Notes: a model not told the origin generated them from the sequence alone. A stretch of 64,000 nucleotides of DNA from JAGVSZ01 sp963716855 (GCA_963716855.1 CAVQUV010000004.1:62001-126000), one strand, 5' to 3'. Positions 33,259 through 42,525 are shown, counted from the stretch's first letter. Numbers and translations are program-made.

Positions 33259-33498
33259 TCAGGGTCCGCGCGGGGGCGTGCCCTTTGTCACCCCGTCGCG
33301 CGTCGCATCCGGCAAGTGGCAGGCGGCGCGACCGGGTGCGAGCAGGAGCTGCGCCCCGAAAACCCCGATCGCAGCCGCAATGGCGACCCATGGCGGCAAG
33401 TAGTGTCCCGCCGCCACGACCAGCGCCCATGCCGCGATCCAGGCGAGCGCCCTGCCCCAGCGCACCGCCGCGGCAGGTGGATTCCGGTCGAGCCCCAT
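33259..33498 (-). CDS. Small two-helix membrane protein, hypothetical
   Basis: A possible 79-aa protein with two predicted membrane helices (about residues 15-31 and 36-54) and a hydrophilic tail. It lies between parE and mnmC. No family is recognised, and high-GC DNA easily gives such frames. The hydrophobic pattern is the only support. Confidence 0.4.
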   Translation of the reverse strand: MGLDRNPPAAAVRWGRALAWIAAWALVVAAGHYLPPWVAIAAAIGVFGAQLLLAPGRAACHLPDATRDGVTKGTPPRGP

Positions 33499-33571
33499 GC
33501 AGCGAGTCTAGCGCGCGAACGTATGCGCGGCGCTAGAGTACCGCCTCGATTCTCCATTCCCCGACGGCGCC

Positions 33572-35572
33572 TTGACGCACCCGACCGATTCCCCTTCCGG
33601 CGAGCTCGAATGGCGGGACGGCCAGCCGTTCTCGCGGCGCTTCGGCGACGTGTTCTTCTCGCGCGATTCCGGCATCGGCGAGACGCAGCACGTGTTTCTC
33701 GCCGGCAATGCGCTGCACGAACGCTGGGCGAGCCTGGCGGCGGGCGCGCCGTTCGTGGTCGCCGAGACCGGTTTCGGCACCGGGCTCGGCTTCCTGTGCG
33801 CATGGGCGCTCTGGGATGAAAGCGCGCCGCGCGACGCGCGTCTCCACTTCGTGAGCGTCGAGGCCTACCCGCTGGCGCGCGACGAGCTCGTTCGCGCGCT
33901 GGCGCTATGGCCTCAGCTCGCACCGTACCGCGACGCGCTCCTCGCGCGCTGGGAGCCGTTCGCTCCGGGGTGGCACCGCCTTGCGTTCGCGTCGGGACGC
34001 GTGATCCTCACGCTGCTGGTGGGCGACGTCGCGGCCGTACTGCCACGGCTCGACGCGGCGGTCGACGCCTGGTTCCTCGACGGCTTCAAGCCAGCGCGGA
34101 ACCCCGCCATGTGGGCTCCCGCGGTGCTCGTCCAGGTGGCGCGCCTCTCGCAGCCGGGCGCGACTTTCGCAACCTACACGGCGGCGAGCGAGGTCCGTCG
34201 CCATCTGGAGGGTGCCGGCTTCGCGGTCCGCAAGGCGAGCGGGTTCGGACGCAAGCGCGAGATGCTGGCGGGAACGCTCCACGCGAGCCGTGCGCCGCCC
34301 TGGCGCGCGCCCTGGTTCGCACGCCCCACCGCACGCATCGGCGAGCGCCGGGCGATCGTCGTCGGCAGCGGTCCCGCGGGCGCCGCGACCGCGGCGAGTC
34401 TCGCGGCCCGCGGATGGGGCGTCGAAGTGCTGGAACGTCGAGGCGACGCCGGGCCCGCGGCGGCGGCCAAACATCAGGGCGTGCTTTACGCACACCCGTC
34501 GCCCCACCCTACCGCCCTGAACGAACTCGCGCTCATCGGGATCCAGCACACCGCCCGCGCCCTGCGCGCCGGCCTCGTGCCCGACCCGCGCGACTACGAC
34601 CTCTGCGGCGTCCTGCAGCTCGCCTGCAACGAGCACGAGGCCAAGCGGCAGGCCGGCGTTGCAGCGCTCGCGCTGCCGCGTGCGCTGCTTCACCCGGTGG
34701 ACCGTGCGGAGGCCGCCGCGATCGTCGGGCTCGAAGTGCCGCAAGGCGGGTTGTTCTTCCCGGCCGCAGGCTGGGTGCACCCTCCCGCGCTCTGCGCCGC
34801 GCTGCTCGACCATCCGGGTATCCGCGTGCGCCGTGCACACGATGCCCTCGAGATCACGCGGTCCGGTGCGCAGTGGAGCGTTCGGGATGGGCGTTCGATC
34901 GTCGCCCAGGCGCCGGTGGTCGTGATCGCGGGCGGCGCGGACTCGGCCGGGTTCCCGCAGACCCGCCATCTGCCGCTGCGCACGATCCGGGGGCAGATTA
35001 CGTTGGTGCCGACGACCGCGGCGAGCGCTGCGTTGCGGACCGTGCTCTGTGGTGAGGGCTACATCGCACCGGCACGGGGCGGCGTCCACAGCCTCGGCGC
35101 CACCCACAAGTTCCGCGATCGCGAGATCGACGTCCGCGCCAGCGAGCACGCGGAGAACCTCGAGCGCCTCGACCGCCTCGCCCCGGCCCTGCACGCCGCG
35201 CTAGGCGCCGATCGGCTCGATCCCGCCGCGCTCGCGGGCCTGGCAGGCCTGCGCTGCTCCAGCCCGGACTACCTACCGGTGATCGGACCCGTGGTGGATG
35301 CCGCGTCGTTCATGCAGGTCTACGCGCGGCTGTCGCACGATGCCACGCTCACGCTTCGCGAGCCCTCTCCATGGCTCGACGGGCTCTACGTAAACACCGC
35401 TCACGGCTCGCGCGGCTTGATCACCGCCCCGCTCTCTGGCGAGCTGCTCGCGGCCTACCTGGACGGTGAGCCGTCACCGCTCCCGGTCAGCGTCGCCGAG
35501 GCGCTGCACCCGAGCCGGTTTCTCCTGCGCGCGCTCATCCGCCGGCGCGCGCCGGTCGCGAACACCGATTAG
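33572..35572 (+). CDS. mnmC: Bifunctional tRNA mnm5s2U biosynthesis protein MnmC
   Basis: A 666-aa fusion enzyme for the last steps of 5-methylaminomethyl-2-thiouridine synthesis at the tRNA wobble position. The N-terminal methyltransferase domain (about 1-235) has QHVFLAGNALHERW, ETGFGTGLGFL and DAWFLDGFKPARNP. The C-terminal FAD oxidoreductase domain (about 255-660) has the Rossmann motif VVGSGPAGAATAASLAARG and a C-terminal HGSRGLITAPLSGELLA. No ATG fits the conserved start, so a TTG at 33572 is used. It ends convergent with and touching the acyl-CoA dehydrogenase gene. Confidence 0.93.
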   Translation: MTHPTDSPSGELEWRDGQPFSRRFGDVFFSRDSGIGETQHVFLAGNALHERWASLAAGAPFVVAETGFGTGLGFLCAWALWDESAPRDARLHFVSVEAYPLARDELVRALALWPQLAPYRDALLARWEPFAPGWHRLAFASGRVILTLLVGDVAAVLPRLDAAVDAWFLDGFKPARNPAMWAPAVLVQVARLSQPGATFATYTAASEVRRHLEGAGFAVRKASGFGRKREMLAGTLHASRAPPWRAPWFARPTARIGERRAIVVGSGPAGAATAASLAARGWGVEVLERRGDAGPAAAAKHQGVLYAHPSPHPTALNELALIGIQHTARALRAGLVPDPRDYDLCGVLQLACNEHEAKRQAGVAALALPRALLHPVDRAEAAAIVGLEVPQGGLFFPAAGWVHPPALCAALLDHPGIRVRRAHDALEITRSGAQWSVRDGRSIVAQAPVVVIAGGADSAGFPQTRHLPLRTIRGQITLVPTTAASAALRTVLCGEGYIAPARGGVHSLGATHKFRDREIDVRASEHAENLERLDRLAPALHAALGADRLDPAALAGLAGLRCSSPDYLPVIGPVVDAASFMQVYARLSHDATLTLREPSPWLDGLYVNTAHGSRGLITAPLSGELLAAYLDGEPSPLPVSVAEALHPSRFLLRALIRRRAPVANTD

Positions 35573-36798
35573 CCCTTCGCCGGTACCTGCATGTGCTTCG
35601 CCAGCTCGAGCTTCGCGAGCTGGTTGCGGTGCACCTCGTCCGGGCCGTCGGCGAAGCGCAAAGTGCGATTCCACGCGTACATCCACGCGAGGGGGAAGTC
35701 GTCGCTCACGCCGCCACCGCCGTGCGCCTGGATCGCCCAGTCGATCACCTGCTGCGCCACGTTCGGCGCGAGGATCTTGATCATTGCAATCTCGGCGCGC
35801 GCCGCCTTGTTCCCGACAGTGTCCATCATGTAGGCCGCCTTGAGCGTCAGGAGGCGCGTCGAGTCGATCCTGACGCGCGACTCAGCGATGCGTTCCTGCG
35901 TCACCGTCCGCTCTGCGACCGGCTTGCCGAACGTGACCCGGGCGAGGGACCGCTTGCACATCAGCTCCAGCGCCCGCTCCGCCTGGCCGATGATTCGCAT
36001 GCAGTGGTGAATGCGTCCCGGCCCGAGCCGGCCCTGGGCGATCTCGAAGCCGCGGCCTTCGCCCAGGAGGATGTTCGAGACCGGCACGCGCACGTTCTCG
36101 AAGGTCGTTTCGGCGTGGCCGTGTGGCGCGTCGTCGTACCCGAAGACGCTGAGCGCGCGCACGATCTTGACACCGGGCGCGTCGCGCGGGATCAGGATCA
36201 TCGACTGCTGCTGATGGCGCGGCCCGTCGGGGTTGGTCTTGCCCATGAAGATGAAGATCTTGCAGCGCGGGTCCATCGCACCCGACGACCACCACTTGCG
36301 GCCGCTGACGATGTAGTGGTCGCCGTCGCGAACGATGCGCGCCTGGATGTTGGTCGCATCCGAGGAGGCCACGTCGGGCTCGGTCATCGCGAAGCACGAG
36401 CGGATCTTCCCCTCCGAGAGCGGCTCGAGCCATTGCTTCTTCTGCGCGTCGTTGCCGTAGCGGATCAGGGTTTCCATGTTCCCCGTGTCCGGGGCGGAGC
36501 AGTTGAACACCTCCGGCGCCCAGAACACCCGGCCCATGATCTCGCAGAGCGGCGCGTACTCGAGGTTCGTGAGCTCGCCGCCGTGGCCCTTCGGCCACCA
36601 CAGGTTCCACAGGCCCTGCGCGCGCGCCTTCGGCTTCAGTTCCTCGATCAGCCGGGTCGGGGTCCAGCGCTGCCCCTTGCGCGTGTTCTCCTCGACCTCA
36701 TCGATGAACCGCTTCTCGTTCGGGTAGATGTGCTCGTCCATGAACCGCAGGACCTTCTCCTGCAGCGCTTTGACCTTGTCGGAATGGGCGAAGTCCAT
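35569..36798 (-). CDS. Acyl-CoA dehydrogenase family protein
   Basis: A 409-aa FAD flavoenzyme that oxidises an acyl-CoA at the alpha-beta bond. Seen in order: the N-terminal helical domain, CFAMTEPDVASSDATN (flavin-binding signature one), the SGRKWWSSGA beta domain, and C-terminal QAHGGGGVSDDFPLAWMYAWNRTLRFADGPDEVH (signature two in pieces). The last motif resembles the ACAD10/11-like subgroup. GGAGG lies eight bases before the ATG at 36798. Its 3' end overlaps the mnmC stop by four bases on the opposite strand. Substrate is unknown. Confidence 0.92.
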   Translation of the reverse strand: MDFAHSDKVKALQEKVLRFMDEHIYPNEKRFIDEVEENTRKGQRWTPTRLIEELKPKARAQGLWNLWWPKGHGGELTNLEYAPLCEIMGRVFWAPEVFNCSAPDTGNMETLIRYGNDAQKKQWLEPLSEGKIRSCFAMTEPDVASSDATNIQARIVRDGDHYIVSGRKWWSSGAMDPRCKIFIFMGKTNPDGPRHQQQSMILIPRDAPGVKIVRALSVFGYDDAPHGHAETTFENVRVPVSNILLGEGRGFEIAQGRLGPGRIHHCMRIIGQAERALELMCKRSLARVTFGKPVAERTVTQERIAESRVRIDSTRLLTLKAAYMMDTVGNKAARAEIAMIKILAPNVAQQVIDWAIQAHGGGGVSDDFPLAWMYAWNRTLRFADGPDEVHRNQLAKLELAKHMQVPAKG

Positions 36799-36830
36799 CG
36801 GGGTGCCTCCAGCAGGGGATCCAGGTCCGG

Positions 36831-36846
36831 GGCGAGTATTCTCGCC
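36831..36846. promoter_or_regulatory. Inverted repeat upstream of the acyl-CoA dehydrogenase
   Basis: GGCGAG-TATT-CTCGCC is a perfect 6-bp inverted repeat 33 bp before the start codon. It could be an operator or a leader hairpin. Nothing else is seen in 36799-37023. Confidence 0.3.
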
Positions 36847-37023
36847 GATGTCCCGACCGAAGGGGCGTGCTCTGCGGCGCCGTCGGCGCTCGCCGGGACC
36901 CGTACCGTTGCGAGCACTCCCGCGCTGATAGGCGAGACCGTCTTCGTCCAACGGGAAGCGCCACCGGCGAGCAGTACCTTGCCGGTGGGCTTTCCAAGAG
37001 TGAGACCGCCTAGTCGAGTCGCG

Positions 37024-37488
37024 TCACGCCGGCTGGAAGATCGTGACGATCGGGCCCTCGACGGTCGCGACGACCGGATACGGGTTGCCGGGGCCGCCGT
37101 CGTCGTGGAGCTGAACCAGCGTGACCAGCTTGTAAACGCCGGCGGGAACGGTCCCGGCGGGAATGTTGATGTTCGCCGAATAGGTCCGCTTGGGACCGAC
37201 GCCGAGCGCCCCCGCGAGCGTATTCACGATCACCGGACCGCCGAGCGGAAGAGCCATCTCGGCCCCTGGGCCGATCGACTCGACGAACGCGCGCAGATGG
37301 AACTCGTCGATCAGGAACGGCGTGAACGCGCCGGTCATCTCCCAGTCCACCCTGACGCCCCAGTTCTGCGTGGTGCGAATGTGGTTGGTCGGAACGGCGG
37401 TGTCGGGGGCGGCGAGCTCGAACACCGTCGCTTGCATGGTGCCGTCGTACGCCGGCTCGGTACCGAGTGGAACGCTAAAGTCTGCCAT
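37024..37488 (-). CDS. Hypothetical protein, 154 aa
   Basis: No family recognised. The protein is rich in V, T, G and P with alternating strands and no signal peptide or membrane helix, which suggests a beta-sandwich. Recognisable segments are TNHIRTTQNWGVRVDWEMTG, a predicted strand-rich middle, and PAGVYKLVTLVQLHDDGGPG. The ATG at 37488 follows AGGAGAAG, a strong ribosome site. A perfect hairpin GGATCGC/GCGATCC (37519-37537) lies in the leader. It is downstream of the small CxxC protein gene on the same strand and may be regulated by the divergent BTAD regulator. Confidence 0.75.
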   Translation of the reverse strand: MADFSVPLGTEPAYDGTMQATVFELAAPDTAVPTNHIRTTQNWGVRVDWEMTGAFTPFLIDEFHLRAFVESIGPGAEMALPLGGPVIVNTLAGALGVGPKRTYSANINIPAGTVPAGVYKLVTLVQLHDDGGPGNPYPVVATVEGPIVTIFQPA

Positions 37489-37678
37489 GGTTGCTTCTCC
37501 TAAGGGTGAGGGTGAGTTGGATCGCTCTTCGCGATCCTGCTGGTGCCTCGGCGAGCCTCGGGTTGAACCGAGTCATCGCTTGCACCCTCACAGGCTAGGC
37601 GACCGAACTTAATCGCCGCTTACCGGCCGATTTCGGAGCGCTTAACCCTCGGGATTGATCGCCGCACGCCCCGGTTCC

Positions 37679-37933
37679 TCAGTGCAGCCAGCCGGAGCGG
37701 TCAGGACCCGCAAAGCCATCGGACTCGCGCGCCTGGCTCGCAGCGACACGGAGTCCGCCGCTGCTGGTCGAGTGAACCGCGCGATCGTCCCCGGCCTCGA
37801 GCGCAATAATCTTCACGCGGGTTGCGCCGTGCTCGATGACGACGCGCCGTTTGCACGTCGCGCACAACCACTCCTGCGCGCCCGATGGAAAGGATTGCTG
37901 GAGTTGCATTTCGTGGCGTTCGGCATCGGACAT
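37679..37933 (-). CDS. Small CxxC-containing protein, hypothetical
   Basis: An 84-aa protein. The core reads GAQEWLCATCKRRVVI, followed by KIIALEAGDDRAVHSTSSGG, resembling a family of small uncharacterised proteins with a half zinc ribbon and an ALEPGDE.AVHS-like segment. Only one CxxC pair is present, so metal binding would need dimerisation. GAGGAG lies seven bases before the ATG. A long plus-strand frame covers the same DNA but has no start signals there, so this strand is preferred. The family link is from memory of similar sequences and is tentative. Confidence 0.6.
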   Translation of the reverse strand: MSDAERHEMQLQQSFPSGAQEWLCATCKRRVVIEHGATRVKIIALEAGDDRAVHSTSSGGLRVAASQARESDGFAGPDRSGWLH

Positions 37934-38248
37934 GTCGGCTCCTCGTTCGGTCGAGTGCGAGTTCGGATGGGTCTCGCGGTTTCGGTGCGACCGCGAGGAG
38001 TCTACGCCACCGCGCTCGGATCGACTTTGGCGCGGGAAAGTGCTAACCCGTTCGGCCTACGCTCTCTCGTAGGTCGTTCGAACAATATCGTGCCCACCAG
38101 CCGGGTGCTAGGTTCTCGACATCGCACGGCAGTCGTTGGATCGCGAGATGACAGGCGTCCAACGGGTCGCCGACGGACCGGCCGGGCGCTGTACGCGACG
38201 ACCGGATCGCCGATCGCAGACACTCGTGAGCCACAAGGAATTCATCCG
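37934..38248. promoter_or_regulatory. Divergent intergenic region with two perfect inverted repeats
   Basis: This 315-bp gap separates the CxxC protein (minus) from the BTAD regulator (plus). It holds CTCGCGGT/ACCGCGAG (37973-37980 and 37990-37997, 9-bp spacer) and CCTACG-N6-CGTAGG (38056-38073). Either could be an operator. No gene was found in it. Confidence 0.4.
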
Positions 38249-39475
38249 GTGAATGCCCGCTGGGAACGTCAGCCCGACGCCGATCGCGAAGCCGCGGAGC
38301 TCTGCACCGCAACGCTGGCGAAGCTGCAAGTCGGCGGGCATGCGTCCGTACGAGATTTGATTGCGGGACTTCAGGGCGCGACCGGCGCACAGGGCGGTCC
38401 GATCGTCGCGCAGCTCGTCGAGGCGACGCACCTACTCGCCGCGGCATGGAGCGAACTGTTCGACAAGGCACGCCGGCAGGAGCAGGCGCTATCGGAAACG
38501 CGCGATCGCGCGGCGCGTATTGCCGGGCAGCTGCGCGGCATGGTCGGCGCGGTGCGTGATGCGCTGTCGTGCGCCGCCGCGGGCCGGCGAGCCGCCCCGC
38601 GTTCGAGGTCCAAAGCGAACTCCGTGCCGGCAGTGGAACACACGCTGCAGGTACTTACTGAGCGTTTGCTTCTGCCGGCCGCCAACGAGACAACTCGCGC
38701 GAAAGGCGCCGCCCCGGTGCTTGCAGTCCACGTCCTCGGCCCTTTCCGGGCACTGTTGAACGACCGGGTGATCGAGGATTGGCCCAACTGCCGGGGCAAG
38801 GCGATCTTCAAGTACCTCCTCCTCAATCGCAAGCAACCGGTCGCGCGGGAGACACTCATAGAACGCTTCTGGCCCGAAGCGGCGCCGGAGGCCGCCCGCA
38901 ATAGTCTCAACGTGGCAATCCATCGCTTGCGGCGAGCCTTGGGACGCGACGGATTCCCGTTCGTCCTGTTCGCGGGCGGGCATTACCTTCTGAATCCGAA
39001 GCTGGCGGTCTCGATCGACGCCGATGCATTCCTTGCCCACGCGACGCGCGCGACCGAGCTGGAGCGCGAAGAGGACCTGGACGGCGCACTCCGGGAATAC
39101 GCGGCATGTGTTGCCCTCTATCAGGGCGAGCTGCTTGCGGAAGATTGCCATGACTACGACGAATGGCTGCCGCCGCTGCGCCAGCAGTTCCGCGATCGAT
39201 ATCTCCACGTTCTCGATCGCCTCGGCCGGATCCAATTCGACCGGCAGGACGTCCCCCATTGCACGACAACGTGCGCGAAGATACTCGCCGTTGACGCCTG
39301 CAACGAGGGTGCGCATCGCATGCTGATGCGCTGCTATGCGCGCCTGGGACAGCCGCAACTCGCCCAGCGGCAGTACCAGACCTGCATTCAGGTACTGAAC
39401 CGCGAGCTGGGCATCCCGGCGAGCCCCGAGACCACCGAACTCTATCGACAGATCGTGCGCCGGGACGTCGTGTAA
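38249..39475 (+). CDS. BTAD/SARP-like transcriptional regulator
   Basis: A 408-aa protein. The N-terminal part (about 1-150) is helical with no recognised domain. The C-terminal part has a winged helix typical of SARP proteins (VHVLGPFRALLNDRVI, WPNCRGKAIFKYLLLN, LIERFWPEAAPEAARNSLNV, IHRLRRALG) and then a bacterial transcriptional activator domain with helical repeats (YQGELLAEDCHDYDEWL, LMRCYARLGQPQLAQRQY). Such regulators often control secondary or accessory functions. The GTG at 38249 with AAGGA upstream is chosen because the longer reading overlaps the opposite-strand gene. Its targets may be the two divergent small genes. Confidence 0.8.
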   Translation: MNARWERQPDADREAAELCTATLAKLQVGGHASVRDLIAGLQGATGAQGGPIVAQLVEATHLLAAAWSELFDKARRQEQALSETRDRAARIAGQLRGMVGAVRDALSCAAAGRRAAPRSRSKANSVPAVEHTLQVLTERLLLPAANETTRAKGAAPVLAVHVLGPFRALLNDRVIEDWPNCRGKAIFKYLLLNRKQPVARETLIERFWPEAAPEAARNSLNVAIHRLRRALGRDGFPFVLFAGGHYLLNPKLAVSIDADAFLAHATRATELEREEDLDGALREYAACVALYQGELLAEDCHDYDEWLPPLRQQFRDRYLHVLDRLGRIQFDRQDVPHCTTTCAKILAVDACNEGAHRMLMRCYARLGQPQLAQRQYQTCIQVLNRELGIPASPETTELYRQIVRRDVV

Positions 39476-39489
39476 CTGGGCTGACGCGA

Positions 39490-39602
39490 GCCCCATGCTG
39501 CCAGCACGACGTGACCTTCACCCCGCCCGGCGTGGAGCACGGCATTACGAGCACGGGCCTCGGCAACCGCACGTTCATCGTCGGCGAGCAGGCGCAGGGC
39601 CA
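39490..39602 (+). pseudogene. Possible cupin gene remnant
   Basis: A short plus-strand segment reads DVTFTPPGVEHGITSTG...NRTFIVGE, which looks like the C-terminal strand set of a cupin (the PPGxxHG motif). No start or rest of the domain is present. It lies between the BTAD regulator and the sugar ABC ATPase. A minus-strand frame over the same bases (GRTALIVGGTGA) is an alternative reading. Evidence is slight. Confidence 0.3.
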
Positions 39603-39646
39603 CCGCGCCTGTGCCGCCGACGATGAGCGCCGTCCGGCCCAAGCGT

Positions 39647-40435
39647 TCAGCCGGACTGCAGCAGCGGCGCGCGAACCTGCGGCCGGACCGGCTCCGCGGT
39701 GCCGCTCACGATCATCCGCACGACCTCGTCCTGGTTCGTCTCCGCGACGCGCCGCGACCCGACGAGGCTGCCGGTCTTCATGACGGTGATGCGGTCGCAG
39801 TTCTCGAAGACGTGGTTCAGGTTGTGGCTGATCAGCAGGACGCCGCAGCCCTGCTCGCGCATCTCGCGGATCAGCGCGTAGACCTTGCCGGTCTCCTGCA
39901 CGCCGAGCGCCGCGGTCGGCTCGTCGAGGATGATCACGCGCGCGTTGAAGCAGACGCACCGGGCGATGGCGATCGACTGCCGCTGGCCGCCGGACATCGC
40001 ACGTACCTTCTGCCGCACGTTGGGGATGTTGATCTTGAGCCGCGCGAGGAGCTTGCGCGCGCGCTCCTCCATCGTCCTGTTGTCGAGGAACCAGCCGAAG
40101 CGGGTCGCCTCGCGCCCCAGGAACACGTTCGCGGGCACGTCGAGGTTGTCGGCCAGCGCGAGGTCCTGGTACACCGTCTCGATGCCCAGCGCCTTGGCGT
40201 CGCGCGGATCCTCGATCGCCACCTCCTTGCCGTCGAACGTGATCGTCCCCGCATCGGGGCGGACCGCGCCCGCGAGCGTCTTGATCAGCGTCGACTTGCC
40301 GGCGGCGTTGTCGCCTACGAGCGCGTGCACCTCGCCGAGGTAGATGTCGAGGTCGACGCCCTTGAGCGCCTGCACGCCCCCGTACGCCTTCGCGATCCCG
40401 CGCATCGAGACGATCGGTGCTTTCGTGTCGGCCAT
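39647..40435 (-). CDS. Sugar ABC transporter ATP-binding protein (single-domain, FrcA-like)
   Basis: A 262-aa ATPase of the carbohydrate uptake type 2 family. Walker A is GDNAAGKSTLIK, signature MSGGQRQSIAIA, Walker B VIILDEPTAALG and the switch histidine is in LLISHNLNHV. It has one nucleotide-binding domain, like FrcA, instead of the two found in RbsA. It is the last gene of the set of binding protein and two permeases, all on the minus strand. Confidence 0.93.
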   Translation of the reverse strand: MADTKAPIVSMRGIAKAYGGVQALKGVDLDIYLGEVHALVGDNAAGKSTLIKTLAGAVRPDAGTITFDGKEVAIEDPRDAKALGIETVYQDLALADNLDVPANVFLGREATRFGWFLDNRTMEERARKLLARLKINIPNVRQKVRAMSGGQRQSIAIARCVCFNARVIILDEPTAALGVQETGKVYALIREMREQGCGVLLISHNLNHVFENCDRITVMKTGSLVGSRRVAETNQDEVVRMIVSGTAEPVRPQVRAPLLQSG

Positions 40436-40508
40436 GGCTTGGAAGGCGGTCCGGAAGGTGGCGGGAACGGGAGGCGGGCGGCACCCGCCTCCCGGCGGAC
40501 GACGGAGG

Positions 40509-41510
40509 TCAGGATTTCTGCGCAGCGACCGTCTTGTCCCAGTTGGGCACCGCACGCTCTTCCGGCGTCTTCATGAAGCCCTGAACGTTGTTCTTGTCGA
40601 TGATGACGATCGGCAGCTGGATCTCCTTCGGCACCGGCTGCTTGCGCAGATGGCGAACCGCGGCCGTGACCGCCAGGTACGACTGGTCGTGGCCGCTGAA
40701 GTCGGCGGTCGCGAACATCTTCCCGGCGGCGATCGCGGCGGTCGCGTCCGGAATCCCGTCGATGCCGATCACCTTGGTCTTGCCGCCGCGGCCGGCCGCG
40801 GCCAGCGCCTCGGTGATGCCGACGGCCATGTCGTCGTTCGCGCTCACGACGGCGTCGATCTCCGGGAAGCGCTGCATCAGGTTCTCGAACACCTGCACGG
40901 CGGGCAGGCGGCGGTACTGGCCGGGCTGCGACGCGAGCACCTCGATGCCGGGGAACGCCTTTACCGCGCGGTCGAACCCGCGCTTGCGCGCCTGCGCGGT
41001 GCTCGCCGCCGGCACCCCGTCGATGTGCACCACCTTGCCCTTGCCGCCCATGGACTTGAACAGGTACGTGCAGATCTCGTACTCCATCAACTCGTCGTCG
41101 GAGCCGATGTAGGTGACGGCCTGGATGTCGTTCATCCGGTTGTTGTAGTTGACGACCGGGATGCCCGCCTTCGTGGCCTTCTGGATCGACGGCACCAGCG
41201 CGGTGTAGTCGACCGGGACGAACACGAACGCGTCGGGCTTGCGCACGATCCAGTCCTCGACGAGCCGCGTCTGCTCCTCGATGTTGTCGGGCTTGGTCGG
41301 CGCGACGACCTCTAGGGTCACGCCGAGGTCCTTCGCCGCCTTCTCGGCCCCGATCCGGCACGCCTTCCAGAACGGGTTCGTCACGTTCTTCACGAAGAAC
41401 GCGATCGTCGGCGGCTTGCCTACCTGCGCGAACGCTTGGCGGGCCGCGGGGGCGAGCCCTGCCGCCGCCGTCGATGCGAGCGATGCCTTCAGGAAATGCC
41501 TGCGATCCAT
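40509..41510 (-). CDS. Periplasmic sugar-binding protein, RbsB-like
   Basis: A 333-aa type 1 periplasmic binding protein. The leader MDRRHFLKASLASTAAAGLA has an RRHFLK twin-arginine motif, then cleavage after about residue 28. The mature start IAFFVKNVTNPFWKACRIGAEKAAKDLG and the NNRM, GSDD and VSANDDMAVG segments are typical of RbsB relatives. The sugar is unknown. It precedes the ATPase gene by 73 bp. Confidence 0.93.
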   Translation of the reverse strand: MDRRHFLKASLASTAAAGLAPAARQAFAQVGKPPTIAFFVKNVTNPFWKACRIGAEKAAKDLGVTLEVVAPTKPDNIEEQTRLVEDWIVRKPDAFVFVPVDYTALVPSIQKATKAGIPVVNYNNRMNDIQAVTYIGSDDELMEYEICTYLFKSMGGKGKVVHIDGVPAASTAQARKRGFDRAVKAFPGIEVLASQPGQYRRLPAVQVFENLMQRFPEIDAVVSANDDMAVGITEALAAAGRGGKTKVIGIDGIPDATAAIAAGKMFATADFSGHDQSYLAVTAAVRHLRKQPVPKEIQLPIVIIDKNNVQGFMKTPEERAVPNWDKTVAAQKS

Positions 41511-41541
41511 GTTGCGCCTCCTCCTTTGTGTTGACCCACCG

Positions 41542-42525
41542 TCACCGTTTGCCGATCAGCCGCGAACCGCCGACCTGGTCGGCAAGCACCGATGCCAAGA
41601 TGATTGCGCCCATCACGCCGCTCTGCCAGAACGTCTCCACGCCGAGCAGGTTCATGCCGTTGACGACGAGCGCAAGGATGAGCGACCCGATCGCGGTCCC
41701 CACGATACCGCCCACGCCACCGAAAAGCGACGTCCCGCCGAGGCAGACGGCGGCGATCGCCGGCAGCAGCATGTCCTCGCCGAGGCTCGAGTCCGCGGCG
41801 TTGACGCGTGCGATGACCACCAGCGCGGCGAAGCCCGACAGGAGTCCCGAGAGCGCATAGACGGTGATCAGCCGCCGCTTGACCGGCATGCCCGACAGCC
41901 GGGCAGCGCCCGGGTTGCCCCCGATTGCGTAGATCGCGCGGCCAAGCACGGTGCCGTGCAGCATCACGTGCAGCGCGATCAGCAGCGCGACGGCGACGAC
42001 CACCGGGATCGGGATCGGCCCGATGAAGCCGACACCGATGAACCGGACCGATTCGGGCAGCCCGTAGATCACCTCGCCCTTCATGAATACGTAGCCCAGG
42101 CCGTGCGCGATCCACAGCATGCCGTACGTGGCGATGAACGCCGGAATGCGCCCGTAGGTGATCAGCAGGCCGTTCACGCTTCCGCACGCGAGGCCTGAGA
42201 GCAACGCTGAGGCGATGCCCCACGCGACGTACCCCTGGCTGATCAGCGACGCCGACAGGCAGGCCGCAAGCCCGAGGATGGCCCCCACGGCGAGGTCGAT
42301 GCCGCCGGTCAGCACGACGATCGTCAGCCCGGCGGCGATCAGGAACTGCAGCGACGCCTGCCGCGCGACGTTGACGAAGTTGCCCCACGTCAGGAACTGG
42401 GGGCTCAGGATCGCGAGCAGGATGATCAGCGCCGCGATCGCGACGACGCGCGATACCGCCACGAACACCGTGTGGTCCACGCGGCCGACCGGCGTCCCGA
42501 GCAGCGTGGCGGACTGGGTCTTCAT
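41542..42525 (-). CDS. Sugar ABC transporter permease 2, RbsC-like
   Basis: A 327-aa membrane protein with about nine helices and RbsC-family patterns such as LTIVVLTGGIDLAVGAILGL, YAIGGNPGAARLSGM and LGGTSLFGGVGGIVGTAIG. The ATG overlaps the stop of permease 1 (ATGA), so the two permeases are made together and likely form a heterodimer. Confidence 0.92.
   Translation of the reverse strand: MKTQSATLLGTPVGRVDHTVFVAVSRVVAIAALIILLAILSPQFLTWGNFVNVARQASLQFLIAAGLTIVVLTGGIDLAVGAILGLAACLSASLISQGYVAWGIASALLSGLACGSVNGLLITYGRIPAFIATYGMLWIAHGLGYVFMKGEVIYGLPESVRFIGVGFIGPIPIPVVVAVALLIALHVMLHGTVLGRAIYAIGGNPGAARLSGMPVKRRLITVYALSGLLSGFAALVVIARVNAADSSLGEDMLLPAIAAVCLGGTSLFGGVGGIVGTAIGSLILALVVNGMNLLGVETFWQSGVMGAIILASVLADQVGGSRLIGKR

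Noticed and set aside
35593..37503. A 636-codon plus-strand frame
   Set aside because: It is antisense to the acyl-CoA dehydrogenase and the 154-aa protein, both with ribosome sites.
37655..38248. A 198-codon N-terminal extension of the BTAD regulator
   Set aside because: It overlaps the opposite-strand CxxC protein, has an Arg-rich composition typical of non-coding frames, and a GTG with a ribosome site lies at 38249.
39442..39642. Minus-strand frame starting GRTALIVGGTGA, like an NAD-binding protein start
   Set aside because: Only about 20 residues look like a dehydrogenase and the rest does not; the plus-strand cupin-like reading is a little better, and both may be chance.
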